Source of the DNA: Clostridia bacterium | GTDB taxonomy: Bacteria > Bacillota_A > Clostridia > Oscillospirales > CAG-272 | Length of the DNA stretch: 28,742 bases | NCBI GenBank assembly: GCA_017453335.1 | Contig: JAFTKI010000084.1 | Coordinates: forward strand, 1-28,742 | Direction: 5' to 3' | Shown here: positions 15,699 to 24,131 of the stretch, in pieces | Position numbering within the stretch: position 1 is the stretch's first letter | Layout of the letters: each line of letters begins with the position of its first letter | Made by a program: the position numbers and the translations under genes | The notes under the pieces: model-generated | The model's input: the letters and a program-made list of their open reading frames with translations, nothing else | The model's database searches: none | What the model was told of the DNA's origin: nothing

Positions 15699-16529
15699 TT
15701 ATTTGATTTCGTTTTTCTTCACAACCGCCTCGAGCTCTTCCTCGCTCGGCTTATAAAAGAAGGGCTCTAACAAATAGTTTTCTTCGCTGTTCGCATAAAA
15801 TCGCTTGTAAAAATCACATTCCAAGCGTTTCGAGATCGGCGAGCATCGGAAAAGTCCCACATGATGCTTCATGATCGGCAGATAATTGGTTCCCGCAAAA
15901 AGAAAATGCTCTACCAAGATAACGCCCAGCATTCCAAGATGCGCATGAAGCGTATCGGTCAGGTGCTTATCCTCGGAGGACGGAACCGCCAATCCGTTGG
16001 GATGATTGTGTGCCAAGATCACCGAGGAAACCTTTTTGTTCAAAACGATCTCCGTGATCTTACGGATCGATGCCTCACTGCAGTTGACATTCCCCTCGGA
16101 AAGAAGAACGCAATCGATCAGACTCATACTGTTATCAAGCAGCATCATGTAAACGCGCTCCACGTTGAGTCCGCAAAACTTCGGGCGAAGATAGTGTACC
16201 GCCTCAAGCTCGGTATTGTAAATCGGCTTTGTTTTATAGTGATCGGCTTCATATCGGCGCAAAAACTCGATCATCAGATCAAACAAGAGAGCGCTGTTCG
16301 GCCCCACGCCCTTCACGCGGCAAAGCTCATCGGCGGAAGCGTCCATAATTGCCCGAATCGATTCAAGCTCCGCCAAAAGTGCGTGCGCCGTTGGATTGGT
16401 ATCAACCCTCGGGATCGTGTAATACAGCAAAAACTCCAGCAACTCGTGATCGGCAAAGGAAGAAAATCCGTCCTTTATCGCCCGCGTACGCATTCGGTTT
16501 CTATGGTTTTCATGAATATTCCCGGCCAT
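15699..16529 (-). CDS. radC: RadC/JAB-domain family protein
   Basis: A 276-residue member of the RadC (DUF2466) family. Residues ~1-75 contain a helix-hairpin-helix-like segment (DHELLEFLLYY; VKGVGPNSALLFDLM). The JAMM/MPN+ metalloprotease-like domain follows, with the motif ILAHNHPNGLAVPSSEDKHLTD (HxHP...S..D, ~residues 174-195) and the upstream Glu in the SEGNVNCSEAS region. After VEHFLFAGTNYLP the protein continues for ~60 residues beyond the usual RadC end, a Clostridia-type C-terminal extension. The cellular role of RadC proteins is unresolved; the old DNA-repair assignment is not supported. It lies 24 nt behind the S24 regulator gene on the same strand, so it is probably co-transcribed with it. 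Confidence 0.88.
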   Translation of the reverse strand: MAGNIHENHRNRMRTRAIKDGFSSFADHELLEFLLYYTIPRVDTNPTAHALLAELESIRAIMDASADELCRVKGVGPNSALLFDLMIEFLRRYEADHYKTKPIYNTELEAVHYLRPKFCGLNVERVYMMLLDNSMSLIDCVLLSEGNVNCSEASIRKITEIVLNKKVSSVILAHNHPNGLAVPSSEDKHLTDTLHAHLGMLGVILVEHFLFAGTNYLPIMKHHVGLFRCSPISKRLECDFYKRFYANSEENYLLEPFFYKPSEEELEAVVKKNEIK

Positions 16530-16553
16530 AGTCCTGTTCCGTTTACCCTATCC

Positions 16554-17375
16554 TTATTTTCTCTTCAGCTTTCCGACAACTCTGCCCTTGCACTGCACGT
16601 CGCCGTACTCCTTGAGCAAGATCGGCCCGTAAGCGGGATTGAGGGAACGCAAACGGTCGCCCTCGTAGACCTTGAAGAATCCCGTACCGTCCAACAGGAA
16701 GATACCAAGCTCTCCGTTCTCCACGGTTTCGGCAGTTTGGATCAGAAGGATATCGCCGTTTCGGTACTTGGGCTCCATACTGTTTCCGCTGATGCGAAGC
16801 GCATAGTCCGCCTCTGCGGTCTTATCATTATATGGAATACGGATCGTCTCGGCATGCTCCGCATCCAGATACTCACCAACGCCCGCGGAAACGGGAAGCT
16901 CGTACAACGGGATCGGGCGTTTGCCCGTACGTGCGACAGGCTCGCCCGCGTAGCGGTTAACAAGCTTGGGAGATTCCAAGACCTTTGCACGACGCTTGAC
17001 CGACGGCTTTTCGGCGGGTGCCGATTCCTGTGTTTGCTTCATAGCCACTGCCCGCTCGGTCTCCTTGGCGATCACGGTTTCCACCATTGATCTGCCCCAT
17101 GTATCCAAAGCGCGGTAGTGCTCGATCAGCTCGATCTCGGATGCTTCCAATGTATAATTATGGTCGTTGTCGGGCGTGCCGTTAACGATATATTCCATCG
17201 AGCACCCCAGGGCACCGCACAGCGCGATCATAGTGGAAAGCTTGGGCGAATCGCTCATGCCTGCCAGGATCTTACTCAGGGTTCCCAGCGGAATTCCCGA
17301 ACGCTCTGCCAGTTGATCATTGGTTAATTTCTGTTCGCTTTTTATCCGTTTGATACGGTCCAGATAGGTTTCCAT
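16554..17375 (-). CDS. HTH (XRE-type) transcriptional regulator with S24 LexA-like peptidase domain
   Basis: A 273-residue repressor-like protein, ATG at 17375 with GGAGG upstream. Residues ~5-65 form a Cro/CI-type HTH (IKSEQKLTNDQLAERSGIPLGTLSKILAGMSDSPKLSTMIALCGAL). A charged linker follows (~75-150). Residues ~150-273 form the S24 domain: LPVSAGVGEYLD contains the Ala-Gly cleavage-type dipeptide, SGNSMEP (~205-211) the nucleophile Ser, and GTGFFKVYE (~239-247) the general-base Lys. Such proteins self-cleave on RecA activation or act as non-cleaving phage-type repressors. The gene faces a small membrane-protein gene with mirror-image promoters sharing one sequence, suggesting it controls both. 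No phage genes lie around it. Confidence 0.88.
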   Translation of the reverse strand: METYLDRIKRIKSEQKLTNDQLAERSGIPLGTLSKILAGMSDSPKLSTMIALCGALGCSMEYIVNGTPDNDHNYTLEASEIELIEHYRALDTWGRSMVETVIAKETERAVAMKQTQESAPAEKPSVKRRAKVLESPKLVNRYAGEPVARTGKRPIPLYELPVSAGVGEYLDAEHAETIRIPYNDKTAEADYALRISGNSMEPKYRNGDILLIQTAETVENGELGIFLLDGTGFFKVYEGDRLRSLNPAYGPILLKEYGDVQCKGRVVGKLKRK

Positions 17376-17405
17376 AAAAAGCCTCCTTTTTCCGATTACG
17401 GTAGT

Positions 17406-17434
17406 ATTATAGCACACATTTTCGGTTTTGTAAA
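17406..17434 (-). promoter_or_regulatory. Promoter of the S24 regulator gene, with candidate operator half
   Basis: Minus strand TTTACA (17434-17429), 17-nt spacer, TATAAT (17411-17406). The spacer reads AAACCGAAAATGTGTGC, nearly the same as the spacer of the opposing promoter at 17477-17505. Confidence 0.75.
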
Positions 17435-17476
17435 GAGTTTTTTGAAAATATTTTTCTTTTTTTGGAAAAAAACCTA

Positions 17477-17505
17477 TTGACAAACCGAAAAATATGTGTT
17501 ATACT
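17477..17505 (+). promoter_or_regulatory. Promoter of the small membrane-protein gene, with candidate operator half
   Basis: TTGACA (17477-17482), 17-nt spacer AACCGAAAAATATGTGT, TATACT (17500-17505). The block from -35 to past -10 is the inverted counterpart of the regulator promoter at 17401-17434, including the flanking GTAGTAT/ATACTAC. Confidence 0.75.
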
Positions 17506-17547
17506 ACGCTCAGAGAAATTCCAATTTTGGTATTTTGGAGGTTGATT

Positions 17548-17874
17548 ATGAACCGTTACTTTGATAATAACCGTGATTTTGATTCCAATAGCAGAATTTT
17601 CAATGCTTATTATAATGCCGTTCCGCAAACCGAACAGCAGCGCACCCCGTTGCTTACTTCGCTTCGCGCAAAGCTTTCGGCGGCTCTGCGCTCCAATGCG
17701 GCTCGCCGTGTTTTACGCGTTGTGAAGCCGATCGTTTTCTCGGCAGCGCTTCTCGGTATTCTGGGAATTGCCGCAGCCATTGAAGCAGGCAGTCTGGGGC
17801 TCGGCTCGGGCATTGCCGTTTCCGCAATTCTGTTGGGCATTGAATATCTCTGCCTGCGTCCTCACCGCGCTTGA
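17548..17874 (+). CDS. Small membrane protein of unknown function
   Basis: A 108-residue protein starting at the ATG at 17548, with GGAGG 6 nt upstream and a good promoter. The first ~25 residues are Asn/Asp-rich (MNRYFDNNRDFDSNSRIFN), then a basic stretch (LRAKLSAALRSNAARRVLRVVK) leads into two hydrophobic segments, PIVFSAALLGILGIAAAIEAG (~62-82) and GSGIAVSAILLGIEYLC (~86-102), with a short basic tail. I do not recognise a family. Promoter sharing with the divergent S24 regulator suggests co-regulation. Its last 13 bases overlap the end of spoIIP on the other strand. Confidence 0.72.
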   Translation: MNRYFDNNRDFDSNSRIFNAYYNAVPQTEQQRTPLLTSLRAKLSAALRSNAARRVLRVVKPIVFSAALLGILGIAAAIEAGSLGLGSGIAVSAILLGIEYLCLRPHRA

Positions 17875-18923
17875 ATCAGTTCAGCCAATACGTTCCCTAC
17901 CAATACCGCGGCACGCTTAGCCTCCTCGGGCGAGTTTGCCGCGGTTCCTATTTCCAACAATAAGGAATACTTCGCAAGCTCCTGATTAAAGGAGGATCGG
18001 CGCAAGGAGATCGGTCGGGCAACCGTATTGCCGTTTGCATTCAGCCCTTCCCGCAGCTGCAACGCAAGTGCAAGGTTGCCCTCCCAACCGCTTTCAAAGG
18101 AGGTTCCGTTCCGATCGCTTCCAACCACCGCCATAACCTGCGCCACCGATTCCTCTCCGTATGTTCCTTCCGATCGAACAACGGAGCCATCTTTGGCAAT
18201 GACCGAATCGCGGTGCAGATCGATAACATATTCAATGGTCGGGTACTGTTCCAGATAATGCCGAACCGTTTCCTCCGATCTTTGATAGGATCCCGACAAT
18301 CCTTTTTCATCGTGTATCACCCGACAGTGGATCGTTGAGATCCCCTTTTCATTCAGTGTTTGGGCAAGTGCTTCGCCGACTGCAAGCACGTTGCTGTGTG
18401 CGTCCCGAGAATAGGTCAGGTCCCCGAGCGCACCTTCTATATAGGTACTGCCCTGCGGAAGATAGCTCTCACTCGTGTGGGTATGTAGGATCAGGACAAG
18501 CGGACGGCTCGTATCGGCAAAGCTTCCAACCTCTCTCGCAAGCAATGCGTCAAGATCGGGGCTGTAGTCGATCTCGCTGTTCATATACGCCTTTCCGTAT
18601 GAGATATATGACAGATCCATCGGGATGATCGGGATGGCACCGTCCGGCAAGGACGGAGACGGCTCGGAGAGCGTACCGTCCTGCATATTGTCGGGCTGTA
18701 CAACAGGAGGACGCGGAGCATCCTCCGTATTTTCTGCTCCGAACCAATCCTGTCCGCCGTTTTTCTGCCACAGAGCGGTTACCGCAAACGCGGCAACCAA
18801 CAGCGCGCAACAAATCAAAAACGCGGCAAAACCGCGCTTTTTTCGGTCAAAAGCACCCTCCAAGTGAATTTTCTCTGCCGTTGAATCGGGCAATGCTTCC
18901 AAAATCAAATTACGACCTTTCAT
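17862..18923 (-). CDS. spoIIP: Stage II sporulation protein P
   Basis: Peptidoglycan amidase/endopeptidase of the DMP complex (SpoIID-SpoIIM-SpoIIP) that drives engulfment of the forespore. The 353-residue protein starts at 18923 (GGAGG upstream). It has a short cytoplasmic N-terminus, a membrane anchor at ~31-52 (GFAAFLICCALLVAAFAVTALW), a proline-rich linker (~60-100) and the SpoIIP catalytic domain: VLILHTHTSESYLP (first metal His, ~144-157), IEYVIDLHRDSV (second His) and LLLEIGTAANSPEEA (Glu), in the expected order. It follows gpr by 66 nt on the same strand, the classic gpr-spoIIP arrangement, expressed in the forespore and during engulfment in model species. Confidence 0.95.
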   Translation of the reverse strand: MKGRNLILEALPDSTAEKIHLEGAFDRKKRGFAAFLICCALLVAAFAVTALWQKNGGQDWFGAENTEDAPRPPVVQPDNMQDGTLSEPSPSLPDGAIPIIPMDLSYISYGKAYMNSEIDYSPDLDALLAREVGSFADTSRPLVLILHTHTSESYLPQGSTYIEGALGDLTYSRDAHSNVLAVGEALAQTLNEKGISTIHCRVIHDEKGLSGSYQRSEETVRHYLEQYPTIEYVIDLHRDSVIAKDGSVVRSEGTYGEESVAQVMAVVGSDRNGTSFESGWEGNLALALQLREGLNANGNTVARPISLRRSSFNQELAKYSLLLEIGTAANSPEEAKRAAVLVGNVLAELIQAR

Positions 18924-18989
18924 GCTTCTCCTCCGTTTTCCAAAAGAAGATCTTCGCTCCATATTTATGCACGGGAGCTTTCTTTTATG

Positions 18990-19895
18990 CTAACGATGCG
19001 TTTCATCCAGCTCCGATGCAAAAGCGACAGTGATCGCACGCGAAAGGATCCGAACCCCCGCCTGCGTCACGCCGTCACAATCCTTGGGCGTGACGAAAAA
19101 GCTACGGCGGTTTTGCAAAACGCTGTGCAGGGAGTCCTCCACCTCTTCCATTCCCGCCTCCCGCAAAGCATCCAGAACCAGCGTGGAGGAGTGTACAACC
19201 GTGGGAATTCCCAGCGAGATCACGGGAACGCCAAGCGTCTTTCTGCTGATCTCGGAGCGGTGATTCCCCACTCCCGAGCCGGGACAAATCCCCGTATCGG
19301 ACAGCTGCACAGTGGATGCCAACCGTTCACAGCTTCGCGCCGCCAGTGCATCAACGGCAATCAGAAGATCGGGAGAAACCGACTCCACAACTCCGCAAAG
19401 CAGCTCCAACGATTCGATTCCCGTCTGTCCAAGCACACCGGGCGTTACGGTGGAAATCTGACAGCACTGCAAGGAACCGTACAAATCCCGCGCCTCCTCC
19501 CGCAAATGTCGGGTTGCGGTCAGACGGCTTGTCACGAGAGGTCCCAGAGCATCGGCGGTCAGCTCTCGGTTTCCGAGTCCCACAACGCAAACCGAAAAGC
19601 GCGGATCCACCTGTTTTCCGCTCAAGCGAGTTGCCATTGTACGAAGCTCTCCTCCCAACAGGCGCACCAAGGTCTCCTCCTCGGATCCCCCCAACAGATT
19701 CAACCGATGCCCCTGATAGCTGACATAGCATCCGCAAGGACGGTTGAGTGCCTCCGATGCCGCACGTTCCGAAATCAGTACCCGCGAGACGCTGATTCCC
19801 CCGACCGTCCGAATCTGATGCTCAACCCCCTTCGGCAAACTCTCCCCCTCTCCGATCACCTCACAAGCCAAGTCGGTTTGCACATATTCTTCCAT
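18990..19895 (-). CDS. gpr: Germination protease (SASP endopeptidase)
   Basis: Degrades small acid-soluble spore proteins at germination. The 301-residue protein begins MEEYVQTDLACE, ATG at 19895 with GGAGGG 7 nt upstream; the QTDLA segment fits the self-processing region of GPR zymogens. VCVVGLGNRELTADALGPLVTSRL (~residues 106-129) and DLLIAVDALAARS (~183-195) carry the two catalytic aspartates of the A25 family. VTPGVLGQTGIESLE, GICPGSGVGNHRSEIS and LGIPVISLGIPTVVHS are further GPR signatures. The length is a little below that of Bacillus GPR. It is the first gene of the gpr-spoIIP pair; I found no convincing sigma-G promoter in the 90 nt upstream. Confidence 0.95.
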   Translation of the reverse strand: MEEYVQTDLACEVIGEGESLPKGVEHQIRTVGGISVSRVLISERAASEALNRPCGCYVSYQGHRLNLLGGSEEETLVRLLGGELRTMATRLSGKQVDPRFSVCVVGLGNRELTADALGPLVTSRLTATRHLREEARDLYGSLQCCQISTVTPGVLGQTGIESLELLCGVVESVSPDLLIAVDALAARSCERLASTVQLSDTGICPGSGVGNHRSEISRKTLGVPVISLGIPTVVHSSTLVLDALREAGMEEVEDSLHSVLQNRRSFFVTPKDCDGVTQAGVRILSRAITVAFASELDETHR

Positions 19896-19986
19896 ACTTT
19901 TCCCTCCGCGCGGTAAAAAATACAAATTCTGAACATATTCTTATAAGAAAATTAACAAAATATACATCAAAAAAATTGGAAAACTA

Positions 19987-20015
19987 TTGAAATCGAATAG
20001 AAAATAGTTTATAAT
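19987..20015 (+). promoter_or_regulatory. Promoter of the substrate-binding protein gene
   Basis: TTGAAA (19987-19992), 17-nt spacer, TATAAT (20010-20015). The predicted leader holds a small GGCAC-TTCT-GTGCC hairpin (20030-20043), which is too short to call a riboswitch. Confidence 0.75.
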
Positions 20016-20083
20016 ATAGGGGTACATAAGGCACTTCTGTGCCATTTTCCGATTTTTCTATTAAGAGGAGGATTTTCTACACC

Positions 20084-22696
20084 ATGTCAAAACGGATCAT
20101 TTCACTTCTTTTGTGTGCCGTGATGCTCATTTCTTGTCTCGTAAGCTGTTCGAGTAAGAGCGATGACGAAAATGATCTCGGTGCGTACATCACAATGTAC
20201 CTGACCGATGAAATTTACGACTTCGACCCTGCGAACGCTTACTACAACACCGACACACTCAACGTCGTAAGCTTGATGTACGACACGCTGTTCACCATCA
20301 ACTCCGACGGTGAGGTTGAGGAATCGTTGGTAGACGAGTATGAGTTCGATATCGACCAGAGAACCGGCGAATCCTATATGGAAATCGTTTTGAACGAAAC
20401 CTATTGGAGTAACGGTACCCGACTCAGCGCAGATGACGTTGCTTTTGCATGGAGACGTCTCCTGACCTCAACCAACAGTTACTCTGCCGCTTCGCTTCTG
20501 TACGATATTAAGAACGCCCGCGCCGTAAAGGAAGGCGACGTTTCAATCGATAACGTGGGAATCGAGGCGATCAGTATCGATCGCTTGAAGATCACCTTCG
20601 AAGGCCCCGTGGACGAGGATCAGTTCATTCTGAACCTGACCAGCGTTGCAACCGCTCCCCTTCTGGAAAGCTACGTTTCCAAGAACGATGACTGGGCAAA
20701 GAAGCCTTCCACGATGGTAACCAGCGGTCCCTTCAAGCTTGGTAAGATCTTCTATGAAACCATTAAGAATAAAAACGGCACCTCCGATGAAAAGGTTGAC
20801 GACCCCTACGCTTATGAAAAGGGTGGCGTTTTGAACGAAAGCCCCGAGAAGAAGGCACTGGCAGAGGTCACACACTTCTATCTGGAGCGTAACGTTTACT
20901 ATTACCGTGACATCGAGCGCGATGATATTGATGAGATCGTAACTTCCTACCGTATTCTGGTTGACTGCACCAAGTCCGATGAGGAGATTCTGTCCGAGTA
21001 TCAGAACGGAAAGATCTTCTTCATGGGCAGCATCCCGCTCTCTTTGAGAGGAAACGCAGCGCTGGAAGCCGGCAAGCAGGTTTCCAATACCCTCTCTACC
21101 TTTGTTCTTTATCTGAATGAGTACGCATACGTCAAGCACGGTGAGACCACAACCACTCTGTTTGCGGATGCAAGAGTGCGCAGAGCGCTTTCTATGGCAA
21201 TCGACCGTGAGGCAATCGCAAGTGCTGTGGTTTACGCAAAGGCTGCAACCGGTCTGGTAGCCCCCGGCGTGTTTAAAGACGGAAAGATCTCCAAGGATTC
21301 CGACTTCCGCACCGTTGGTACCTCTTTGATCGCTACCAACGCAAATATTGCTCAGGCAAAAGCAGATCTTGCGGCAGCAGGAATCAATCCCGAAGAATAC
21401 TCCTTCAGCATTAAAGTTGCCGCATACGACGACGTAAACGTACAGATCGCCCGTATGGTTGTGCTTTCCTGGAGAGAGCTCGGCTTCAAGGTTACCACCA
21501 ATGAAATGCAGCCGATCGTGAACAACGACTACCTTAAGGAAATCGACGGTTATCCCGAAGACGTTTGCGACGACCGTATCGTGGAAGCTCTGAAAATGAA
21601 CGACTACGAGGTTCTTGCAATGGATGCAACCGCATTCACCGCTTCGGCTGACTCGGTTCTGATGAACTACGCAACGCCCTTCTCCGGTATGCAGCTGAAC
21701 ATGAATACCTATCAGCTGGGCAAGCACACCACCGGTTACTCCAGTGTTGCTTACAACAACCTGATGGAAGCTGTTTACTACATTCCCTATTTTGCAAGTC
21801 TCTCTCCCAACGGTGCTTCCGAGTATCTGCAAAGAGCTTATACCAAGAAGCCCTACGTGGATACCGCGATCGGCTTTGCTGACAATGCGATCGCCGAGAT
21901 CTCCAAGGTAGCAAACGCAGCTCGTGCCAGCACACAGATCGGCGCGTTGGATAAGGTAGAGCTCAAGGAAATCGATGCCTTTGTGAAAGCAAAAGCGAAT
22001 AAGATCTCCACCTCTTTGAGTGCAATGCAGGTTGCAAACCGTGAGTTGGTCCGCGCTTATGAGACCATCAATGTTACCTTTGCAAAGCAAGCGGAAATCA
22101 ACGCGGCAATGGACGAAGCATTTGCAGCTCAGCAGGCAGCGATCGATGCATTGAACGCTGCAAAAACGGCAGTAATTTCCTCCAAAAACAATCCTACCGA
22201 TGAAGGTTTGGCAAATGTGATGGCTTCTGCGATCGAATCTATGAACGCCGCATTTACAACCTTTATTGAAAAGGCTGTAGCAATTGAAGACGTTTTCAAA
22301 AACGTTGCGGCAGAGGCTAAAGCAGCTACTGCCAATACCGACAATAGCACTCTGTATGAATTTATCGCACAGATCTACGCAGAAAACGGCATTACTCCCA
22401 CCACCGATTCTTCCAAGTGGGCAGCACAGAAGGACATTCTCCTTCACAAGGCTGAGGAGCAGTTGATCTCCGATATGCCCGTGATCCCCGTAATCTTCAC
22501 GCAAAACGCGATGATCAGCAGAGAGGAGTTGATCGATCTCAATGAAAGCATCACTCCCATGTATACGCCTTATAACTTTACCGAGGTTTCGTTGAAGAAT
22601 TATAACAGCTATGTTTACTTCAGCGAAGTGGAGCAGGCGAATGTTTCGATCTTCTCTGACTTCCCCAACATTTCTTGGGATAAGGTTGGTAAATAA
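20084..22696 (+). CDS. OppA-like ABC transporter substrate-binding lipoprotein with large helical insertion
   Basis: Extracellular peptide-binding lipoprotein (SBP family 5). It has 870 residues, start at 20084. The signal peptide MSKRIISLLLCAVMLISCLVSC has a lipobox (LVSC) with lipidation at Cys22. Family 5 features: ITMYLTDEIYDFDPANAYYNTDTLNVVSLMYDTLF, YWSNGTRLSADDVAFAWRRLL (~105-125), TSGPFKLGKI (~215) and DARVRRALSMAIDREAIASAVV (~361-382). The closing lobe ends DMPVIPVIFTQNAM (~790-803), as usual in OppA. Between YNNLMEAVYY (~558) and AEEQLISDMPVIP (~785) lies an extra ~200 residues, mostly Ala/Lys/Glu-rich helix (~605-755), probably a coiled-coil domain. Ordinary members are 500-600 residues. 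No permease or ATPase gene is adjacent, so its transporter must be elsewhere. Confidence 0.88.
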   Translation: MSKRIISLLLCAVMLISCLVSCSSKSDDENDLGAYITMYLTDEIYDFDPANAYYNTDTLNVVSLMYDTLFTINSDGEVEESLVDEYEFDIDQRTGESYMEIVLNETYWSNGTRLSADDVAFAWRRLLTSTNSYSAASLLYDIKNARAVKEGDVSIDNVGIEAISIDRLKITFEGPVDEDQFILNLTSVATAPLLESYVSKNDDWAKKPSTMVTSGPFKLGKIFYETIKNKNGTSDEKVDDPYAYEKGGVLNESPEKKALAEVTHFYLERNVYYYRDIERDDIDEIVTSYRILVDCTKSDEEILSEYQNGKIFFMGSIPLSLRGNAALEAGKQVSNTLSTFVLYLNEYAYVKHGETTTTLFADARVRRALSMAIDREAIASAVVYAKAATGLVAPGVFKDGKISKDSDFRTVGTSLIATNANIAQAKADLAAAGINPEEYSFSIKVAAYDDVNVQIARMVVLSWRELGFKVTTNEMQPIVNNDYLKEIDGYPEDVCDDRIVEALKMNDYEVLAMDATAFTASADSVLMNYATPFSGMQLNMNTYQLGKHTTGYSSVAYNNLMEAVYYIPYFASLSPNGASEYLQRAYTKKPYVDTAIGFADNAIAEISKVANAARASTQIGALDKVELKEIDAFVKAKANKISTSLSAMQVANRELVRAYETINVTFAKQAEINAAMDEAFAAQQAAIDALNAAKTAVISSKNNPTDEGLANVMASAIESMNAAFTTFIEKAVAIEDVFKNVAAEAKAATANTDNSTLYEFIAQIYAENGITPTTDSSKWAAQKDILLHKAEEQLISDMPVIPVIFTQNAMISREELIDLNESITPMYTPYNFTEVSLKNYNSYVYFSEVEQANVSIFSDFPNISWDKVGK

Positions 22697-22704
22697 GTTC
22701 TCTC

Positions 22705-22739
22705 ACAGAGCAGTTGCAACCGCAGCTGCTCTGTTTTTT
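22705..22739 (+). terminator. Intrinsic terminator after the substrate-binding protein gene
   Basis: ACAGAGCAG (22705-22713) pairs with CTGCTCTGT (22726-22734), with an inner TGC/GCA pair, followed by a run of six or seven T. Confidence 0.9.
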
Positions 22740-22762
22740 CTTCTATATTTTTATAAAAGTGC

Positions 22763-22791
22763 TTGACAAGTTTTTGAAAATATGGTATACT
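22763..22791 (+). promoter_or_regulatory. Promoter of the pheST operon
   Basis: TTGACA (22763-22768), 17-nt spacer, TATACT (22786-22791). Transcription would start near 22798, just before the T-box stem I. Confidence 0.88.
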
Positions 22792-22797
22792 AACATG

Positions 22798-23041
22798 GTA
22801 TAAATGCAGTGATGAAGTGAGCCTTGAAAGAATCGTATTACAGAGAGTACCGCCACGGCTGGAAGCGGTATATACAGCTTTCCCTCGGCATTTCCCTTCG
22901 GAGCAGATCGGATGAACGCCCTTGCTAAGTCCGATACGGGAGGCACCGTTATATGCCGTCAAAGTGTTGGCTTTGAGCCGAAATTCGGGTGGTACCGCGG
23001 GTCGCATGCGTCTCGTCCTGATCTTAGGACGGGCTTTTTTT
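22798..23041 (+). promoter_or_regulatory. T-box leader (tRNA-Phe) of pheS
   Basis: AGAGAG (22842-22847) followed by the TACCGC...GCGGTA stem I distal helix. The likely specifier triplet TTC (Phe) is at 22880-22882 in ACAGCT-TTC-CCTC. The T-box sequence GGGTGGTACCGCGGGT lies at 22987-23002, whose TGGT would pair with the ACCA end of tRNA-Phe. The terminator CGTCCT/AGGACG (23014-23031) with a T-run to 23041 closes the leader. Uncharged tRNA-Phe should stabilise the antiterminator and switch on PheRS synthesis. A second TTC at 22896-22898 is less likely to be the specifier. Confidence 0.93.
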
Positions 23042-23103
23042 ATTGCTTGAGCGGATACCACGCATCACAAAAATTGAACAGACAGAAAGGAAGTATATAA
23101 AAA

Positions 23104-24117
23104 ATGAAAGAAAAACTGTCAAAAATCCTCGAAGAAGCATTGGCACAGATTCAATCTCCCGATGCAGATATCGAGCAGATCAAGATCAAATACCTCGGTA
23201 AAAAAGGTGAATTGACCGCGGTACTGCGCGGTATGGGTGCGCTTTCTGCCGAGGAGCGTCCGATTGTTGGACAGCTTGCAAACGAGGTTCGCGCACAAAT
23301 TGAAGCAGCCATCGGCGAAAAAACCAAGGAGCTGCAGGCAAAGGCTTTGGAGGAAAAGCTGAAGGCTGAAAAGCTGGACGTTACCATGCCCGGAGCTCCC
23401 GCTCCCATGGGACACATCCACCCCTTGACGCAGGTACAGCGTGAATTGGAGGAGATCTTTATCGGCATGGGCTTCTCGATTGCAGAAGGTCCCGAGGTCG
23501 AGCTGGATTACTACAACTTCCAAGCGCTGAACATTCCCGAAAATCACCCTGCCCGCGACACGCAGGATACCTTCTATATTTCCGACAACGTGCTTCTGCG
23601 TTCTCAGACCTCGCCCGTCCAGGTGCGCACAATGGAGCATCAGAAGCCTCCGATCCGCGTGATCTCTCCCGGCCGCGTTTACCGTTCCGACGCACTTGAC
23701 GCAACCCACTCTCCCCTGTTCCATCAGCTGGAGGGACTTGTTGTGGACAAAGGAATCACCATGAGCGACCTGAAGGGTACCTTGGAGATCTTTGCAAAGA
23801 AGATGTTTGGCGACAACACCAAGATCCGTTTCCGTCCTCACCACTTCCCGTTCACCGAGCCTTCCGCCGAGGTTGATGTTTCCTGCTTCGTTTGCGGCGG
23901 CAAGGGCTGCAGACTTTGCAAGGGCGAGGGTTGGATCGAAATTCTGGGTGCCGGTATGGTTCACCCCTTCGTGCTTTCCAACTGTGACATTGATCCCGAG
24001 GAATATTCGGGCTTTGCTTTCGGTATGGGTGTTGAGCGTATCGCCATGACCAAATACGGCATCGACGATATCCGCTTGTTCTACGAAAACGACGAACGCT
24101 TCCTCAAGCAGTTCTGA
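23104..24117 (+). CDS. pheS: Phenylalanine-tRNA ligase alpha subunit
   Basis: Catalytic subunit of the alpha2-beta2 PheRS, charging tRNA-Phe. It has 337 residues, the usual length. The N-terminal coiled-coil arm (~1-90: [42 protein letters not shown]) contacts tRNA. Class II motif 1 is around [32 protein letters not shown], motif 2 at [28 protein letters not shown] and motif 3 at [23 protein letters not shown] Cys-rich loop [16 protein letters not shown] (~260-275) is common in Firmicutes versions. It is under T-box control and followed by pheT after 14 nt. Confidence 0.98.
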   Translation: MKEKLSKILEEALAQIQSPDADIEQIKIKYLGKKGELTAVLRGMGALSAEERPIVGQLANEVRAQIEAAIGEKTKELQAKALEEKLKAEKLDVTMPGAPAPMGHIHPLTQVQRELEEIFIGMGFSIAEGPEVELDYYNFQALNIPENHPARDTQDTFYISDNVLLRSQTSPVQVRTMEHQKPPIRVISPGRVYRSDALDATHSPLFHQLEGLVVDKGITMSDLKGTLEIFAKKMFGDNTKIRFRPHHFPFTEPSAEVDVSCFVCGGKGCRLCKGEGWIEILGAGMVHPFVLSNCDIDPEEYSGFAFGMGVERIAMTKYGIDDIRLFYENDERFLKQF

Positions 24118-24131
24118 CAGGAGGTATAAAA

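Noticed and set aside
20543..22504. A 653-codon open frame antisense to the substrate-binding protein gene
   Set aside because: Cys/His-rich nonsense-like translation without family motifs or a ribosome binding site. It is a shadow of the real gene's codon bias.
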